This document shows positions 17,563-25,498 of a stretch of 56,192 nucleotides of DNA, piece after piece. How positions within the stretch are numbered: position 1 is the first letter of the stretch; every line of letters starts with the position of its first letter. This DNA comes from Planctomycetota bacterium (lineage in GTDB: Bacteria > Planctomycetota > UBA1135). The translations under genes were made by a program, and so were the position numbers. The notes beneath the pieces were generated by a model, which searched no databases, was not told where the DNA came from, and was given only the letters and a program-made list of their open reading frames with translations. The DNA is taken from assembly GCA_024275135.1 (NCBI GenBank), contig JAJRZS010000001.1:1-56192 (forward strand), read 5' to 3'.

Positions 17563-17847
17563 TCAGCAAGCACAAGGCACGGCGTGACAATATGGGCAGC
17601 CCTGCCCGTATTTTTTTTGTGCAGCAGTTTCTAAATCCACGCCGTGGATGGAGGCCAAAGTGGCGAGCCAAGCCAGCACGTCGGCAAATTCTTCCTCCAT
17701 ATTGGCCTGGTCCTCATTGCGCCGCAAAGCGCGGGTAAGTTCACCGACTTCTTCGGCAAACCACATGTAGGTGCCTTCCACCCCTCGGGCTTGATCCTTT
17801 TCGAAGTAGATTTCTTCGATGCGTTTTTGGAAATCGCGCAAACTCAT
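17563..17847 (-). CDS. MazG-like nucleotide pyrophosphohydrolase with Cys-rich tail
   Basis: This small all-alpha NTP pyrophosphohydrolase has 94 residues. The MazG fold is indicated by EEVGELTRALRR (metal-binding EExxE-type helix) and EEEFADVLAWLATLASIHGVDLE (second acidic helix ExxD). Such enzymes hydrolyse non-canonical or excess nucleoside triphosphates to monophosphate and pyrophosphate in the cytoplasm. Its ATG overlaps the stop of the PP2C gene (ATGA at 17844-17847), so it is the last gene of the pcrA-pgpA-PP2C operon. Unusual for this size is a C-terminal tail with five cysteine or histidine ligands (GCPYCHAVPCAC), which could bind a metal. Confidence 0.82.
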   Translation of the reverse strand: MSLRDFQKRIEEIYFEKDQARGVEGTYMWFAEEVGELTRALRRNEDQANMEEEFADVLAWLATLASIHGVDLETAAQKKYGQGCPYCHAVPCAC

Positions 17848-19250
17848 ACTTGCACTCCATGGTGGCGAACCAAGGCAAAAGCCAGGTCGTTTTCAGGTTC
17901 GGTCTTTAGGAACTGGCGCAATTTATCTTCCATGGCCTCCAAACCGGAATCCACAGCCAACTTGGCCAGCTGATAAACCCCCGACTCTCCCAGCTGACGC
18001 CCCGAGGGAGAAGTGCATTCGAAAGCGAGAGGACTGAACAAAAACAGAGCGTCGCCCGGCTGCAAATCCAGATGCAAGGTTTCCAAGGAGTTGCGGAAAA
18101 TCGGGCCTTGGTCGAAGCCCAAAGCGATGCCATTGGGTTGGAGTTTGCGCAGCTGCCCCGCTTGCGCATCCCAGCGCACGGCCGGTGCTTGATGCCCCGC
18201 CGACACCAGCTCCACCCGGCGGTTGAAGGTATCCACCCGGGCAGCAATCACCGAGCAATAGAGACCGCGGGCCAAGTCGCGATGCAGAGAAGTATTTGCC
18301 GCATCAAAGGCCACGGAAGGCTCGGCACCACCCAAAAAGCTGCTGCGTAAATAGGCGCGCGTCATCGCCATTAACAAAGCCCCGGGCATGCCATGGGTGG
18401 CCGGAGCTCCAACCAAAGCAATCATATGGCCCACGCCGTCTTCCATCGCATCTACAAAATCCCCGCTGCCAGCACCTCCGGCCTCTAACAAACAGGTTTC
18501 CATCGACCAACCTGCGGGTGGTTCAAGCTCCATCGGCTGCAAATGACGACGCAGCTCGCGAAGGTTTTCGGCCTCGGCTTCGGATGCGGCCAGCGCTTCT
18601 TGGTTTTCTTGGCTTTCGATGAGATCGTCGACCATGCGCTCCACCGCTACTGCCAAATGCGCGACTTCACCCACCGCATCTTCCCCGCGAATTTGGCGAT
18701 CCAAATGCCCACGACTGATGGCCAACACATCTTCTACCATTTCATTCAGCGGAGCAGCCAGGCGGCGGGCAGTAAAGGCCCCCATAATGACGGTGGCAGC
18801 AACCAGCGCTCCACAAACCAACACCACCAAAGCCAAAACGCGGGTGGCGGTGCCGCTGCCAATGTTGGCAGGGGCAAACATGGTTACCGCTTCGGCAGGG
18901 GTTCCTGCGGCGCCCGGCTTATTGGCCAAAAAAACCTTGACCGTTTCTTCGCCGCGCGTGCTGCTCACCATGCCGATTCCCGTTTGCACGGGGATGCCGA
19001 CACTGGTGTCATGCGCCGCCATCGTCATCGTGCCACGGCGAGCGCCATCGGCTTGCAAGCGCACAGTTTTGGCCACCAGCTCGGTTTGCGCTTCGTCTAC
19101 CAGGTCGGTGCCCATTTGTTGAATGCCTTGCAGCAAGACAAAGGCGGCAATGGAAGCAAACACACTGGCGAGCAAGCCCAGCCCAAGCGTAAAGCGGGCG
19201 GCAATGCCCATGCCAGCGGGACGACGTCTTTGGTATTGCGTTTCGGTCAA
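17844..19250 (-). CDS. Membrane-bound HAMP - SpoIIE/RsbU-type PP2C phosphatase, catalytic residues degenerate
   Basis: This inner-membrane protein has 468 residues. TM1 lies at about 18-42 and TM2 at about 137-160, flanking a small periplasmic sensor region. A HAMP linker (RRLAAPLNEMVEDVLAISRGHL) and a short coiled coil lead to a SpoIIE-type phosphatase domain from about 245 to the end. In this family the core reads GGDF-D, GDVxGHG and DDxT. Here SGDFVD is kept, but the second motif reads GAPATHG, with Ala 282 where the metal-binding Asp belongs, and the last motif is NDLAF. Catalysis may therefore be lost and the domain may only bind an anti-sigma antagonist. Its TTG start overlaps the pgpA stop (TTGA). 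The PP2C fold assignment is good; the activity is doubtful. Confidence 0.78.
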   Translation of the reverse strand: MTETQYQRRRPAGMGIAARFTLGLGLLASVFASIAAFVLLQGIQQMGTDLVDEAQTELVAKTVRLQADGARRGTMTMAAHDTSVGIPVQTGIGMVSSTRGEETVKVFLANKPGAAGTPAEAVTMFAPANIGSGTATRVLALVVLVCGALVAATVIMGAFTARRLAAPLNEMVEDVLAISRGHLDRQIRGEDAVGEVAHLAVAVERMVDDLIESQENQEALAASEAEAENLRELRRHLQPMELEPPAGWSMETCLLEAGGAGSGDFVDAMEDGVGHMIALVGAPATHGMPGALLMAMTRAYLRSSFLGGAEPSVAFDAANTSLHRDLARGLYCSVIAARVDTFNRRVELVSAGHQAPAVRWDAQAGQLRKLQPNGIALGFDQGPIFRNSLETLHLDLQPGDALFLFSPLAFECTSPSGRQLGESGVYQLAKLAVDSGLEAMEDKLRQFLKTEPENDLAFALVRHHGVQV

Positions 19251-19738
19251 CTACCCAACAGTTGCGGAAAGACGGCACGGATGCCCATCAGGATAGCCAG
19301 GGCGTAGGCTCCGGCTACGAGGTCGTCCACCACGATACCCCAACCGCCGGGAAGTTTCTCTAGGCGGCGGGCCGGCCAAGGTTTGACGATGTCGGTAAGG
19401 CGGAAAAGGAAAAAAGCGTAGATTAAGTGGGTCCAACCGGGGAAACCCATCCAGCAGGCAGCAACCAGGTAACCCACCACCTCGTCGAGCACAAATTGGC
19501 CAGGATCCTTGCGGCCATATCGCCGCTCGGCCCAGCGCCCGACAAGCGCACCAAGGAGGCTCATCACCAGGCAAAGGACGACCAAAATGGGCAGGTATTG
19601 CTGGGGCCAAAACCATCCGACCAAGGCAGCAATGGCCACTCCGCCCAGGGTGCCAAACGTGCCCGAGGCCACCGGTGCATAGCCTAGGCCAAACCAAGTA
19701 ACGTACATTTCTACCAGCCGATCAGAAAAAGATTTCAT
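19247..19738 (-). CDS. pgpA: Phosphatidylglycerophosphatase A
   Basis: This integral membrane enzyme of 163 residues dephosphorylates phosphatidylglycerophosphate in phosphatidylglycerol synthesis. Family features are the N-terminal WFGLGYAPVASGTFGTLGGVAIA block, RYGRKDPGQFVLDEVVGYLVA with the acidic DE, FFLFRLTDIVKPWPARRLEKLPGGWGIVVDDLVAGAYA near the C-terminus, and about four membrane segments. The length fits the family. The start ATG overlaps the stop of the upstream pcrA gene (ATGA at 19735-19738), indicating translational coupling in a four-gene operon. Confidence 0.93.
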   Translation of the reverse strand: MKSFSDRLVEMYVTWFGLGYAPVASGTFGTLGGVAIAALVGWFWPQQYLPILVVLCLVMSLLGALVGRWAERRYGRKDPGQFVLDEVVGYLVAACWMGFPGWTHLIYAFFLFRLTDIVKPWPARRLEKLPGGWGIVVDDLVAGAYALAILMGIRAVFPQLLGS

Positions 19739-21918
19739 GACAGTTTTTGCAACATCGAGTAGGCCAAAAGCAGGGTGCGCTCTTCCCCTGTTTCATCGAA
19801 GGCCACCACCACCCGCGCGTTCACTCCTTTGCCCTGAATGCGCTGAATACAACCTTCGCCAAACACAGGATGGGAAACCAAATCCCCAACCGCCAGCGCC
19901 ACTCCCTCTTCGGTTTCGGTGACCGCAGCTCCATTTTGCGCAGATGTTGAGAGCGCGGGCATGGTGGCCTTGCCAACTTCTTCTAGCTCCTCGGTGTAGA
20001 CAAAATCCGGCAAAACGGAAGTGGGCAGTTCGTCTAAAAAGCGCGAAGGTGTGGTTGGGCCAGGGGCTCCGGTGCGAAACCGCATACGGCAATGCGACAA
20101 TAACAATTCTTCGCGGGCGCGGGTGAGCGCCACATAAAACAGGCGTCGCTCTTCTTCCAAACCTTCTGCATCTTCAAAGGAACGGGCATGGGGAAACAAA
20201 CCCTCCTCTAAACCAACCACCGCCACCCGATCAAATTCCAAGCCTTTGGCGGCATGCACAGTCATCAAAGAAACCCGCTCTGCTTCTTCGCTCCAGCGAT
20301 CGATATCGGTCAGCAAAGAAATCTCTTCTAAAAAGCCCCGCAACCCTCCTTCTTCACGTTCATCGTACTCATGGGCAAAAGCCAATAACTCATCGATGTT
20401 TTGCCCGCGATCCACATCCTCGGTGTGATCTAGGGATTCCGCAAAATGACGATAACCACTGCGATCGAGGATGGTGCGTAAAGCCACCTCCGCGCTGTTT
20501 GTTTCCTTGCGCAAAGCCTCCACCAGCGACAAAAATTTTAGTAGCCCTTTTTTTGCCGGCCCACGCAAACTAGAACGCACTTCCTCGCGTTTGATGGTTG
20601 TTAGCAAAGGCTCTTCATGCTCGCTAGCCACGGCGCGCAGCCTTTGCACGGTGGTGGCACCGATTCCTCGCGGCGGCACATTCAGGATGCGCTGTAAAGC
20701 CACGTCATCGCGGGGATTCACGGCCAAGCGGGCAAAGGCGATGAGATCTTTGATTTCGCGACGTTCAAAGAAACTTAACCCGCCCACAATTTGATAAGGA
20801 ATTTGCAAGCGCGTAAAGGCAGCCTCCAGAGCACGGGAGCACGAATTGGTGCGATAAAACACCGCCACCTCCTTGGCTGGAGTGCCACTGCGCACCCAAG
20901 CGGCGACCTTCATCGCCACTTGATTGGCTTCCAATTCTTCATCGTGACCATCACACAAACCGATTGGAGGCCCGTCTTCGCGATCGGTGACCAAATCCTT
21001 TTCCTTGCGCGAGCGATTGTTGCGAATGACATGTTGCGCGGCCTTCAAAACATTGCCGACCGACCGATAATTTTGCTCCAGCCGCACCACTACCGCATCC
21101 GGATAATCCTTGTCAAAACTGAGAATATTGCCAATGTCGGCCCCACGCCAACGATAGATGGATTGATCCGGATCGCCACAAACAGCGAGATTGCGCGTGG
21201 CAGCCGAAAGCATCTTCACCATTTCATATTGGATTTCATTGGTGTCTTGGTATTCGTCCACCACCACATGCTCAAACCGCTCGACCCACCGTCGCGCCCC
21301 ATTTCGATCTTGCTCCAGCAACAACAAGCCCTTCCACAACAAATCGTCAAAATCCAGACAATCTTGGCGGGCGAGGGAGGTTTCATACTTGCCATACACC
21401 AAGGCGCAACGCTCTTCTTCCATGCCATACATGGAGGCCTGCTCTTGAGCACATGCGGGTGACATACGCCGCTGTTTCCACCCCGAAATCATCGCTTCAA
21501 ACTTGCGTGGGCGAAAAACTTGGGGATCCCAGCCTTGGTCTTTAATGAGTTGGCGTAGCAATTTGCGCCGATCCTCGACGTCAACAATGGTGAAATCGCG
21601 GCTACGGCCGATGGGCTCGGGATCCATACGCAACATGCGTGCGCAAGTGGCGTGGAAGGTGCCCACCCACATACCCGTGAAGGGCACATAAGCCGCAATC
21701 CGCTGCCGCATTTCTCCCGCCGCTTTGTTGGTAAAGGTAATCGCCAAAATCCGCGATGCGGCCACCCCACGCACACTCACCAAATGGGCAACACGGCGAG
21801 TGATGGTGCGAGTTTTACCGGTGCCCGCGCCAGCCAAAATCAGCAAGGGACCACCATCATGCTCCACCGCCTGCTTTTGTGCAGGGTTTAGCCCGGAGAG
21901 GAGGTCAAGTGCCGACAT
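19735..21918 (-). CDS. pcrA: ATP-dependent DNA helicase UvrD/PcrA
   Basis: This superfamily 1A 3'-5' helicase has 727 residues and acts in nucleotide excision repair, mismatch repair and clearing of recombination intermediates. It has the Q-motif region (LNPAQKQAVEH), Walker A (GAGTGKTRTITRRV), DEYQDTNEIQYE (Walker B), GDPDQSIYRWRGAD, VRLEQNYRS and the late motifs VSLMTVHAAKGLEFDRV and LEEERRLFYVALTRA. The C-terminal 45 residues (LVSHPVFGEGCIQRIQGKG) form the Tudor-like RNA-polymerase-interaction module typical of PcrA/UvrD, which distinguishes it from Rep. It is the first gene of the operon continuing into pgpA, the PP2C-like gene and mazG. Confidence 0.95.
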   Translation of the reverse strand: MSALDLLSGLNPAQKQAVEHDGGPLLILAGAGTGKTRTITRRVAHLVSVRGVAASRILAITFTNKAAGEMRQRIAAYVPFTGMWVGTFHATCARMLRMDPEPIGRSRDFTIVDVEDRRKLLRQLIKDQGWDPQVFRPRKFEAMISGWKQRRMSPACAQEQASMYGMEEERCALVYGKYETSLARQDCLDFDDLLWKGLLLLEQDRNGARRWVERFEHVVVDEYQDTNEIQYEMVKMLSAATRNLAVCGDPDQSIYRWRGADIGNILSFDKDYPDAVVVRLEQNYRSVGNVLKAAQHVIRNNRSRKEKDLVTDREDGPPIGLCDGHDEELEANQVAMKVAAWVRSGTPAKEVAVFYRTNSCSRALEAAFTRLQIPYQIVGGLSFFERREIKDLIAFARLAVNPRDDVALQRILNVPPRGIGATTVQRLRAVASEHEEPLLTTIKREEVRSSLRGPAKKGLLKFLSLVEALRKETNSAEVALRTILDRSGYRHFAESLDHTEDVDRGQNIDELLAFAHEYDEREEGGLRGFLEEISLLTDIDRWSEEAERVSLMTVHAAKGLEFDRVAVVGLEEGLFPHARSFEDAEGLEEERRLFYVALTRAREELLLSHCRMRFRTGAPGPTTPSRFLDELPTSVLPDFVYTEELEEVGKATMPALSTSAQNGAAVTETEEGVALAVGDLVSHPVFGEGCIQRIQGKGVNARVVVAFDETGEERTLLLAYSMLQKLS

Positions 21919-21964
21919 GCCTCCATCATGCCGTGGAGCGAGGCTGCGCGCATCTTTGGATTGC

Positions 21965-22753
21965 TCAATGCTGAGCTTTTTTTGCTGCCGCGAGTCGTTT
22001 CGGAGCCTTCATCCGACCCAGAGTTTTCTTCACTTGTTCCCCTTCTTTGGTGGGCGCTGCCGCCAACACTTGCACCCTCCCCAAAAGAGCATCCAAGGCG
22101 GCCTGGGCCTCTTTTACCCGCCCCATTTGCAGGAGGGCGTGGATTTGCCAATCCACAGCATGAATTCGCTCCACAGGCCCCTCCGCATGTTGCACCCAAT
22201 CTTCTGTCGCAGACAAGGATGCTGCCCAGGCCAACCCCAAGGCCCAAGTTCGCGCTATCCATTCCCGACCATCGTTTTGATAACGCAAACTAACACCCTT
22301 GCAGTCCCTAGCACGCTGGTAAAACGCCACGGCATCCTTGTGTTGTTGGGCTCGGCGGCAAAGATGCCCCAATTCCAATAAGGCCCTCACGCCAAAATCG
22401 TTGTGGCTTGGTGCCACCTCCAACACATCTTCGAAAGCCCCACGCGCCGCACCAGCCTCCCCCAAGCTGCGCAAAATTTCACCCCGGCGGAAACAAGCTT
22501 CGGCAACCACACCCTTGTTGTGAGGCCAATCCCTTGCCACCCGAGCAAAGGCTTGCGCTGCCTGGCGCAGTTGCCGAAAACGCTCTTCTCCCTTTTTGCC
22601 GCGTACCGCGTTCTTTATTTTTTTTGCCACCGCCAATTGTTCGGCAGCGCTAGTGGCTGGCAATTCTTCCTGTGGAATGGACTTTTGAGGAGGCTGGGGA
22701 GGAGCGAAGCCTGGGTTTGCTAAACACAAGCAGAGGATGGTGTGGATTACCAT
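21965..22753 (-). CDS. TPR-like exported protein partnered with sigma factor
   Basis: The product has 262 residues. It starts with a short hydrophobic signal (MVIHTILCLCLANPGFA) and a Pro-rich linker, followed by helical repeats of TPR character (AEACFRRGEILRSLGEAGAARGAFEDVLEVAPSH, ALLELGHLCRRAQQHKDAVAFYQRA). The tail is Lys-rich. TPR domains mediate protein-protein contacts; location is probably periplasmic. The start overlaps the 3' end of the upstream sigma-factor gene by 7 bases (22747-22753), so the two are transcribed together. A partner or accessory role for this gene in the sigma-factor regulon is inferred from that alone. The 46 bases to the pcrA start are empty. Confidence 0.65.
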   Translation of the reverse strand: MVIHTILCLCLANPGFAPPQPPQKSIPQEELPATSAAEQLAVAKKIKNAVRGKKGEERFRQLRQAAQAFARVARDWPHNKGVVAEACFRRGEILRSLGEAGAARGAFEDVLEVAPSHNDFGVRALLELGHLCRRAQQHKDAVAFYQRARDCKGVSLRYQNDGREWIARTWALGLAWAASLSATEDWVQHAEGPVERIHAVDWQIHALLQMGRVKEAQAALDALLGRVQVLAAAPTKEGEQVKKTLGRMKAPKRLAAAKKAQH

Positions 22754-23307
22754 TTGTGTTGCTCCGCTTCAGCCTGGTTAAGCAATTGTTCCCGCAAGCG
22801 TTGGCGAGCGCGATACAAACGACCTTTGATGGTGGTGGGCGACTTGCACTCTTCCTTAGCCAAAGAATCGACCCCCTGCCGTTGATGGTAATAGGCCTGT
22901 AAATACCAGCGATCCTCCTGCGCTAGGCGATTCATCGCTTCGGGCATCATGCGCAATAACTCGCTACGCGGCACTTCTAATTCTCCCACCTTATAAAGAG
23001 GTTCATCCACCTCCAGGGAGTGGGGATCGACTTCACGCGAGCGCCAGTCCAAGCCCACAGGATGAGGTAGCCGCTTGCGCACCTGATCCACGGCCAGGTT
23101 GCGCCCCACATGAAAGAGCCAGGCACGCGGCTGACGGATTACTTGACCTGCTTGGCTCACGCGCAGTAAGCGCAAGATGGCTTCCTGTGCCAGCTCTTGA
23201 GCCATTTCCGCAGAACCCAAACGCGCCAAAAAGAAAGCGCAGAGCTCCTGCGACCAACTCGCTAATTGCTGAGCACTCCACTGCATCTCCTTTGTTCCAA
23301 TTTCCAT
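22747..23307 (-). CDS. RNA polymerase sigma factor, sigma-70 family (ECF-like)
   Basis: The sigma factor has 186 residues, with only regions 2 and 4. Region 2 spans about 18-85 (AQELAQEAILRLLRVSQ, PRAWLFHVGRNLAVDQVRKR). Region 4 spans about 120-178 (LAQEDRWYLQAYYHQRQGVDSLAKEECKSPTTIKGRLYRARQRLREQL, a helix-turn-helix). It would direct RNA polymerase to alternative promoters. The second gene of the pair encodes an exported TPR protein; no recognisable zinc-binding anti-sigma factor is adjacent. The intergenic region upstream has an inverted repeat of DnaA-box-like sequences and is AT-rich next to the start. A good Shine-Dalgarno (AAAGGAG) lies inside the ORF just before a second ATG at codon 8 but too close to serve it. 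Confidence 0.88.
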   Translation of the reverse strand: MEIGTKEMQWSAQQLASWSQELCAFFLARLGSAEMAQELAQEAILRLLRVSQAGQVIRQPRAWLFHVGRNLAVDQVRKRLPHPVGLDWRSREVDPHSLEVDEPLYKVGELEVPRSELLRMMPEAMNRLAQEDRWYLQAYYHQRQGVDSLAKEECKSPTTIKGRLYRARQRLREQLLNQAEAEQHKW

Positions 23308-23384
23308 GGCGCAAAGGGGACGAAAATCATTCGAAAAAAAAATACTTGTTTAAGAGTTGCGGATAAATACCGCCGCCACCGGAG

Positions 23385-23420
23385 TTTTCCACAAAGAAAA
23401 ACCCCTGGCCTTGTGGAAAA
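23385..23420. repeat. 10-bp perfect inverted repeat of DnaA-box-like sequence
   Basis: TTTTCCACAA (23385-23394) and TTGTGGAAAA (23411-23420) are perfect inverted copies with 16 bases between them. Each contains TTTTCCACA, which fits the relaxed DnaA-box consensus TTWTNCACA. They may be two opposed DnaA sites upstream of the sigma-factor gene, or only a hairpin in the transcript of the TPR gene. Confidence 0.6.
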
Positions 23421-23436
23421 CCTGACCTATTTCAGG
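23417..23436 (-). terminator. Possible intrinsic terminator of the TPR gene
   Basis: On the minus strand CCTGA-AATAGG-TCAGG forms a 5-bp hairpin that includes the stop codon of the gene at 23427-24515 and is followed by TTTTCC. The stem is short, so this is tentative. The longer inverted repeat at 23385-23420 just beyond could reinforce termination. Confidence 0.35.
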
Positions 23437-24515
23437 CCCAAGGTTTGAAACAGGCGCTTTTTCCAGCTGGAGTCGGGATACAAGGCTCGAATCCGCTGTG
23501 CCACATTGCGTGCACTCCCGGAATCCCCCACACGCTTCAGCGCATCGCCTGCATAAAACATCGCCCGTGGCACCAAGCGAACCTCTTCCCGATAGACACT
23601 GGCGACGGTAAGGAAATCAAGAATGGCTTCCTCCAAATAAGGAGCCTGAGCTTTGGGCGAATCCAAAGATAGAGCTTTGAGGTAGGCACAATCACCTAAA
23701 CCCGACAAAGCAGCCGCGAGAATGCCGTCACCGCCTTTGCCCTCATCCAAAATGCGTTGGAAGAATGCCCGCGCACCCTCGAAATCGCCAGCGGCGAGCA
23801 TGGCATTGCCCACCTCAACTTGGGCCCGACTGGCTACCGTGGGATAAGATTCCAGGTTTTTTTCCACCAAGCCTTGAAGGGCACGTTGCCGGTCTTTCCC
23901 CTTCAGCGATTTGTCCAACAGCATAAGCCCCAGTTCGGCCTCGCGCCGCCAACGCTCCGGCAAGCCTTTGGCATCGACATCCGCTTGTAGCTGCTCGAAC
24001 ACTTGCTTTGCTTCTGCAGGATGGCCGCCATCCACTTTGCTTTGCGCCTTCAGCATCAAAGCCGGGGCATAGAAGAAGGAATCCGGCACCTCCGCCAACA
24101 ACTGATCGACGGTTTCACTAACGCCAGAAAAGTCGGCGAGGGAATTCATGCAACGAATTTCCCGCCACAAAGCATGTTGCTTCACCCAGGAATAGCTTTT
24201 GCGCTTGAGCAGGCTCTCATCCGCTAAAACATCGCGGAAGGCCCCAACGGCAGCAGCAAAATTGCCACTTTCCATGGCTTCCACGGCGTAGGCGTAGTCG
24301 TCGAGGCGGCTATCCCCCAGGGCGTGGCGCACTTCCAACACGACTTCGGCGGGGCGTTTGCCCTCTGCAGAGCCACGCTTATAGGTGACTGCTGTGTAGG
24401 TTTCGGTGAGGATCTTGTCGACCGAAAGAACCGTACCATCGGTCAGCACGAGTTCGTTTTGGGCCTGAGGCAGGAAAGCGAGCAGTGTAGTGGCGAGGAT
24501 GCTAAGCATGGGCAT
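23427..24515 (-). CDS. Exported TPR/tol-pal-YbgF-like helical repeat protein
   Basis: The product has 362 residues, with a signal peptide (MPMLSILATTLLAFLPQAQ). A short beta segment follows (LVLTDGTVLSVDKILTETYTAVTYKRG) and then successive TPR-like helical pairs: YAVEAMESGNFAAAVGAFRDVLADE, PALMLKAQSKVDGGHPAEAKQVFEQLQADV, AQVEVGNAMLAAGDFEGARAFFQRILDEG and AMFYAGDALKRVGDSGSARNVAQRI. The architecture resembles periplasmic tetratricopeptide proteins involved in envelope assembly, but there is no specific family signature. It is expressed from its own promoter or with the upstream XdhC gene (27 bases away). Confidence 0.72.
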   Translation of the reverse strand: MPMLSILATTLLAFLPQAQNELVLTDGTVLSVDKILTETYTAVTYKRGSAEGKRPAEVVLEVRHALGDSRLDDYAYAVEAMESGNFAAAVGAFRDVLADESLLKRKSYSWVKQHALWREIRCMNSLADFSGVSETVDQLLAEVPDSFFYAPALMLKAQSKVDGGHPAEAKQVFEQLQADVDAKGLPERWRREAELGLMLLDKSLKGKDRQRALQGLVEKNLESYPTVASRAQVEVGNAMLAAGDFEGARAFFQRILDEGKGGDGILAAALSGLGDCAYLKALSLDSPKAQAPYLEEAILDFLTVASVYREEVRLVPRAMFYAGDALKRVGDSGSARNVAQRIRALYPDSSWKKRLFQTLGLK

Positions 24516-24542
24516 GCACTTTAGTGGTGGAACAGGATAGCG

Positions 24543-25349
24543 TCACTTCGCCGAAGCGGCCACAGGCCCAAGTCGGCGCAACCTCACCAGCTCGGCAACC
24601 AGGCTGACCGCCACTTCGCCGGCGGATTTCGCCCCCAAATTAAGACCCATTGGAGTTTGCACCTGCTGCAGCCAGGTCGCAGGCACCCCGCGATCGACCA
24701 AGATTCGGTCGAGCTGGGCCTTTTTTGCCCGCGAGCCAATCATGCCCAAGTACTTGGGTTGGCACCCAGCCTGCCAAATAGCATGCAACACATCCTCATC
24801 ATCCCGATGCCCTCGGGTGACGATTACAAGGTAATGGTGTTGTGCCTCCCCCACAGCCGTCACCGCCTCGGCCCAGGATACCGGTAAGCAGCGGTCGGCT
24901 GCGGGATGTGTTTGTGCGCAAGCGTATTCCTCGCGGGGGTCGCAAACCCACACCCGCAAATCCACCTCCTTGGCGACGCGCGCGGCTGCTTTGGCAACAT
25001 GCCCACCACCGAAGAGCACCAACACCGGAGGGACCACCGGCTCGGCCAGAATCGTCACTTGCCCTCCGCAGATGAGCCCCGACTCCGGCACATCGGCCTG
25101 ATTCAGGTTAAAAGTGCGAGTTTGTGCCCGATCGGAGGCCAAAACCTCCAGTGCCATCTGCCGCACTTCCTCCTCCACACAGCCCCCTCCGATGGAACCC
25201 AAATGACTGCCATCGGCGCGGACCAACATCTTCATCGTCTCCTTGCCCGGAGTGCTGCCACGGCTAAGCAACACCGTGCACAATGCAGCGGGTTCGCCTA
25301 GCTCGCGCAGGCGCACAATCTCGCGGTAAAGGTCAAAACAGGGCTCCAT
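24543..25349 (-). CDS. XdhC/CoxI family protein (molybdenum hydroxylase maturation)
   Basis: The product has 268 residues. The N-terminal XdhC/CoxI domain shows the typical core SRGSTPGKETMKMLV...GSHLGSIGGGCVEEEV. After a linker, the C-terminal Rossmann domain has VLFGGGHVAKAAARVAKEVDLRVWVCDPREEYA and DEDVLHAIWQAGCQPKYLGMIGSRAKK. Family members bind the molybdenum cofactor, help its sulfuration and insert it into xanthine dehydrogenase or CO dehydrogenase-type enzymes. No molybdenum hydroxylase is encoded within this window, so its client must lie elsewhere. In some bacteria XdhC-like proteins accompany selenium-dependent molybdenum hydroxylases; given the Sec candidates here this is worth noting but is not shown by this sequence. 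Confidence 0.88.
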   Translation of the reverse strand: MEPCFDLYREIVRLRELGEPAALCTVLLSRGSTPGKETMKMLVRADGSHLGSIGGGCVEEEVRQMALEVLASDRAQTRTFNLNQADVPESGLICGGQVTILAEPVVPPVLVLFGGGHVAKAAARVAKEVDLRVWVCDPREEYACAQTHPAADRCLPVSWAEAVTAVGEAQHHYLVIVTRGHRDDEDVLHAIWQAGCQPKYLGMIGSRAKKAQLDRILVDRGVPATWLQQVQTPMGLNLGAKSAGEVAVSLVAELVRLRRLGPVAASAK

Positions 25350-25498
25350 CGAGTTGGATTCTAACTTGGCCGGAAACTCCAGAATCCAGCGATTTCGGCA
25401 TTATGGGGACACCTTTCGGGTATCCTGCATGCTCGCTGAGGAACTGGGCCTACCCTAGGTGCAGCGCCTCAAACCCTGAAACAAGTAAAATTCGATCC

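Noticed and set aside
20791..21462. 223-residue open frame antisense to pcrA
   Set aside because: It lies wholly within helicase motifs on the other strand and has no recognisable content.
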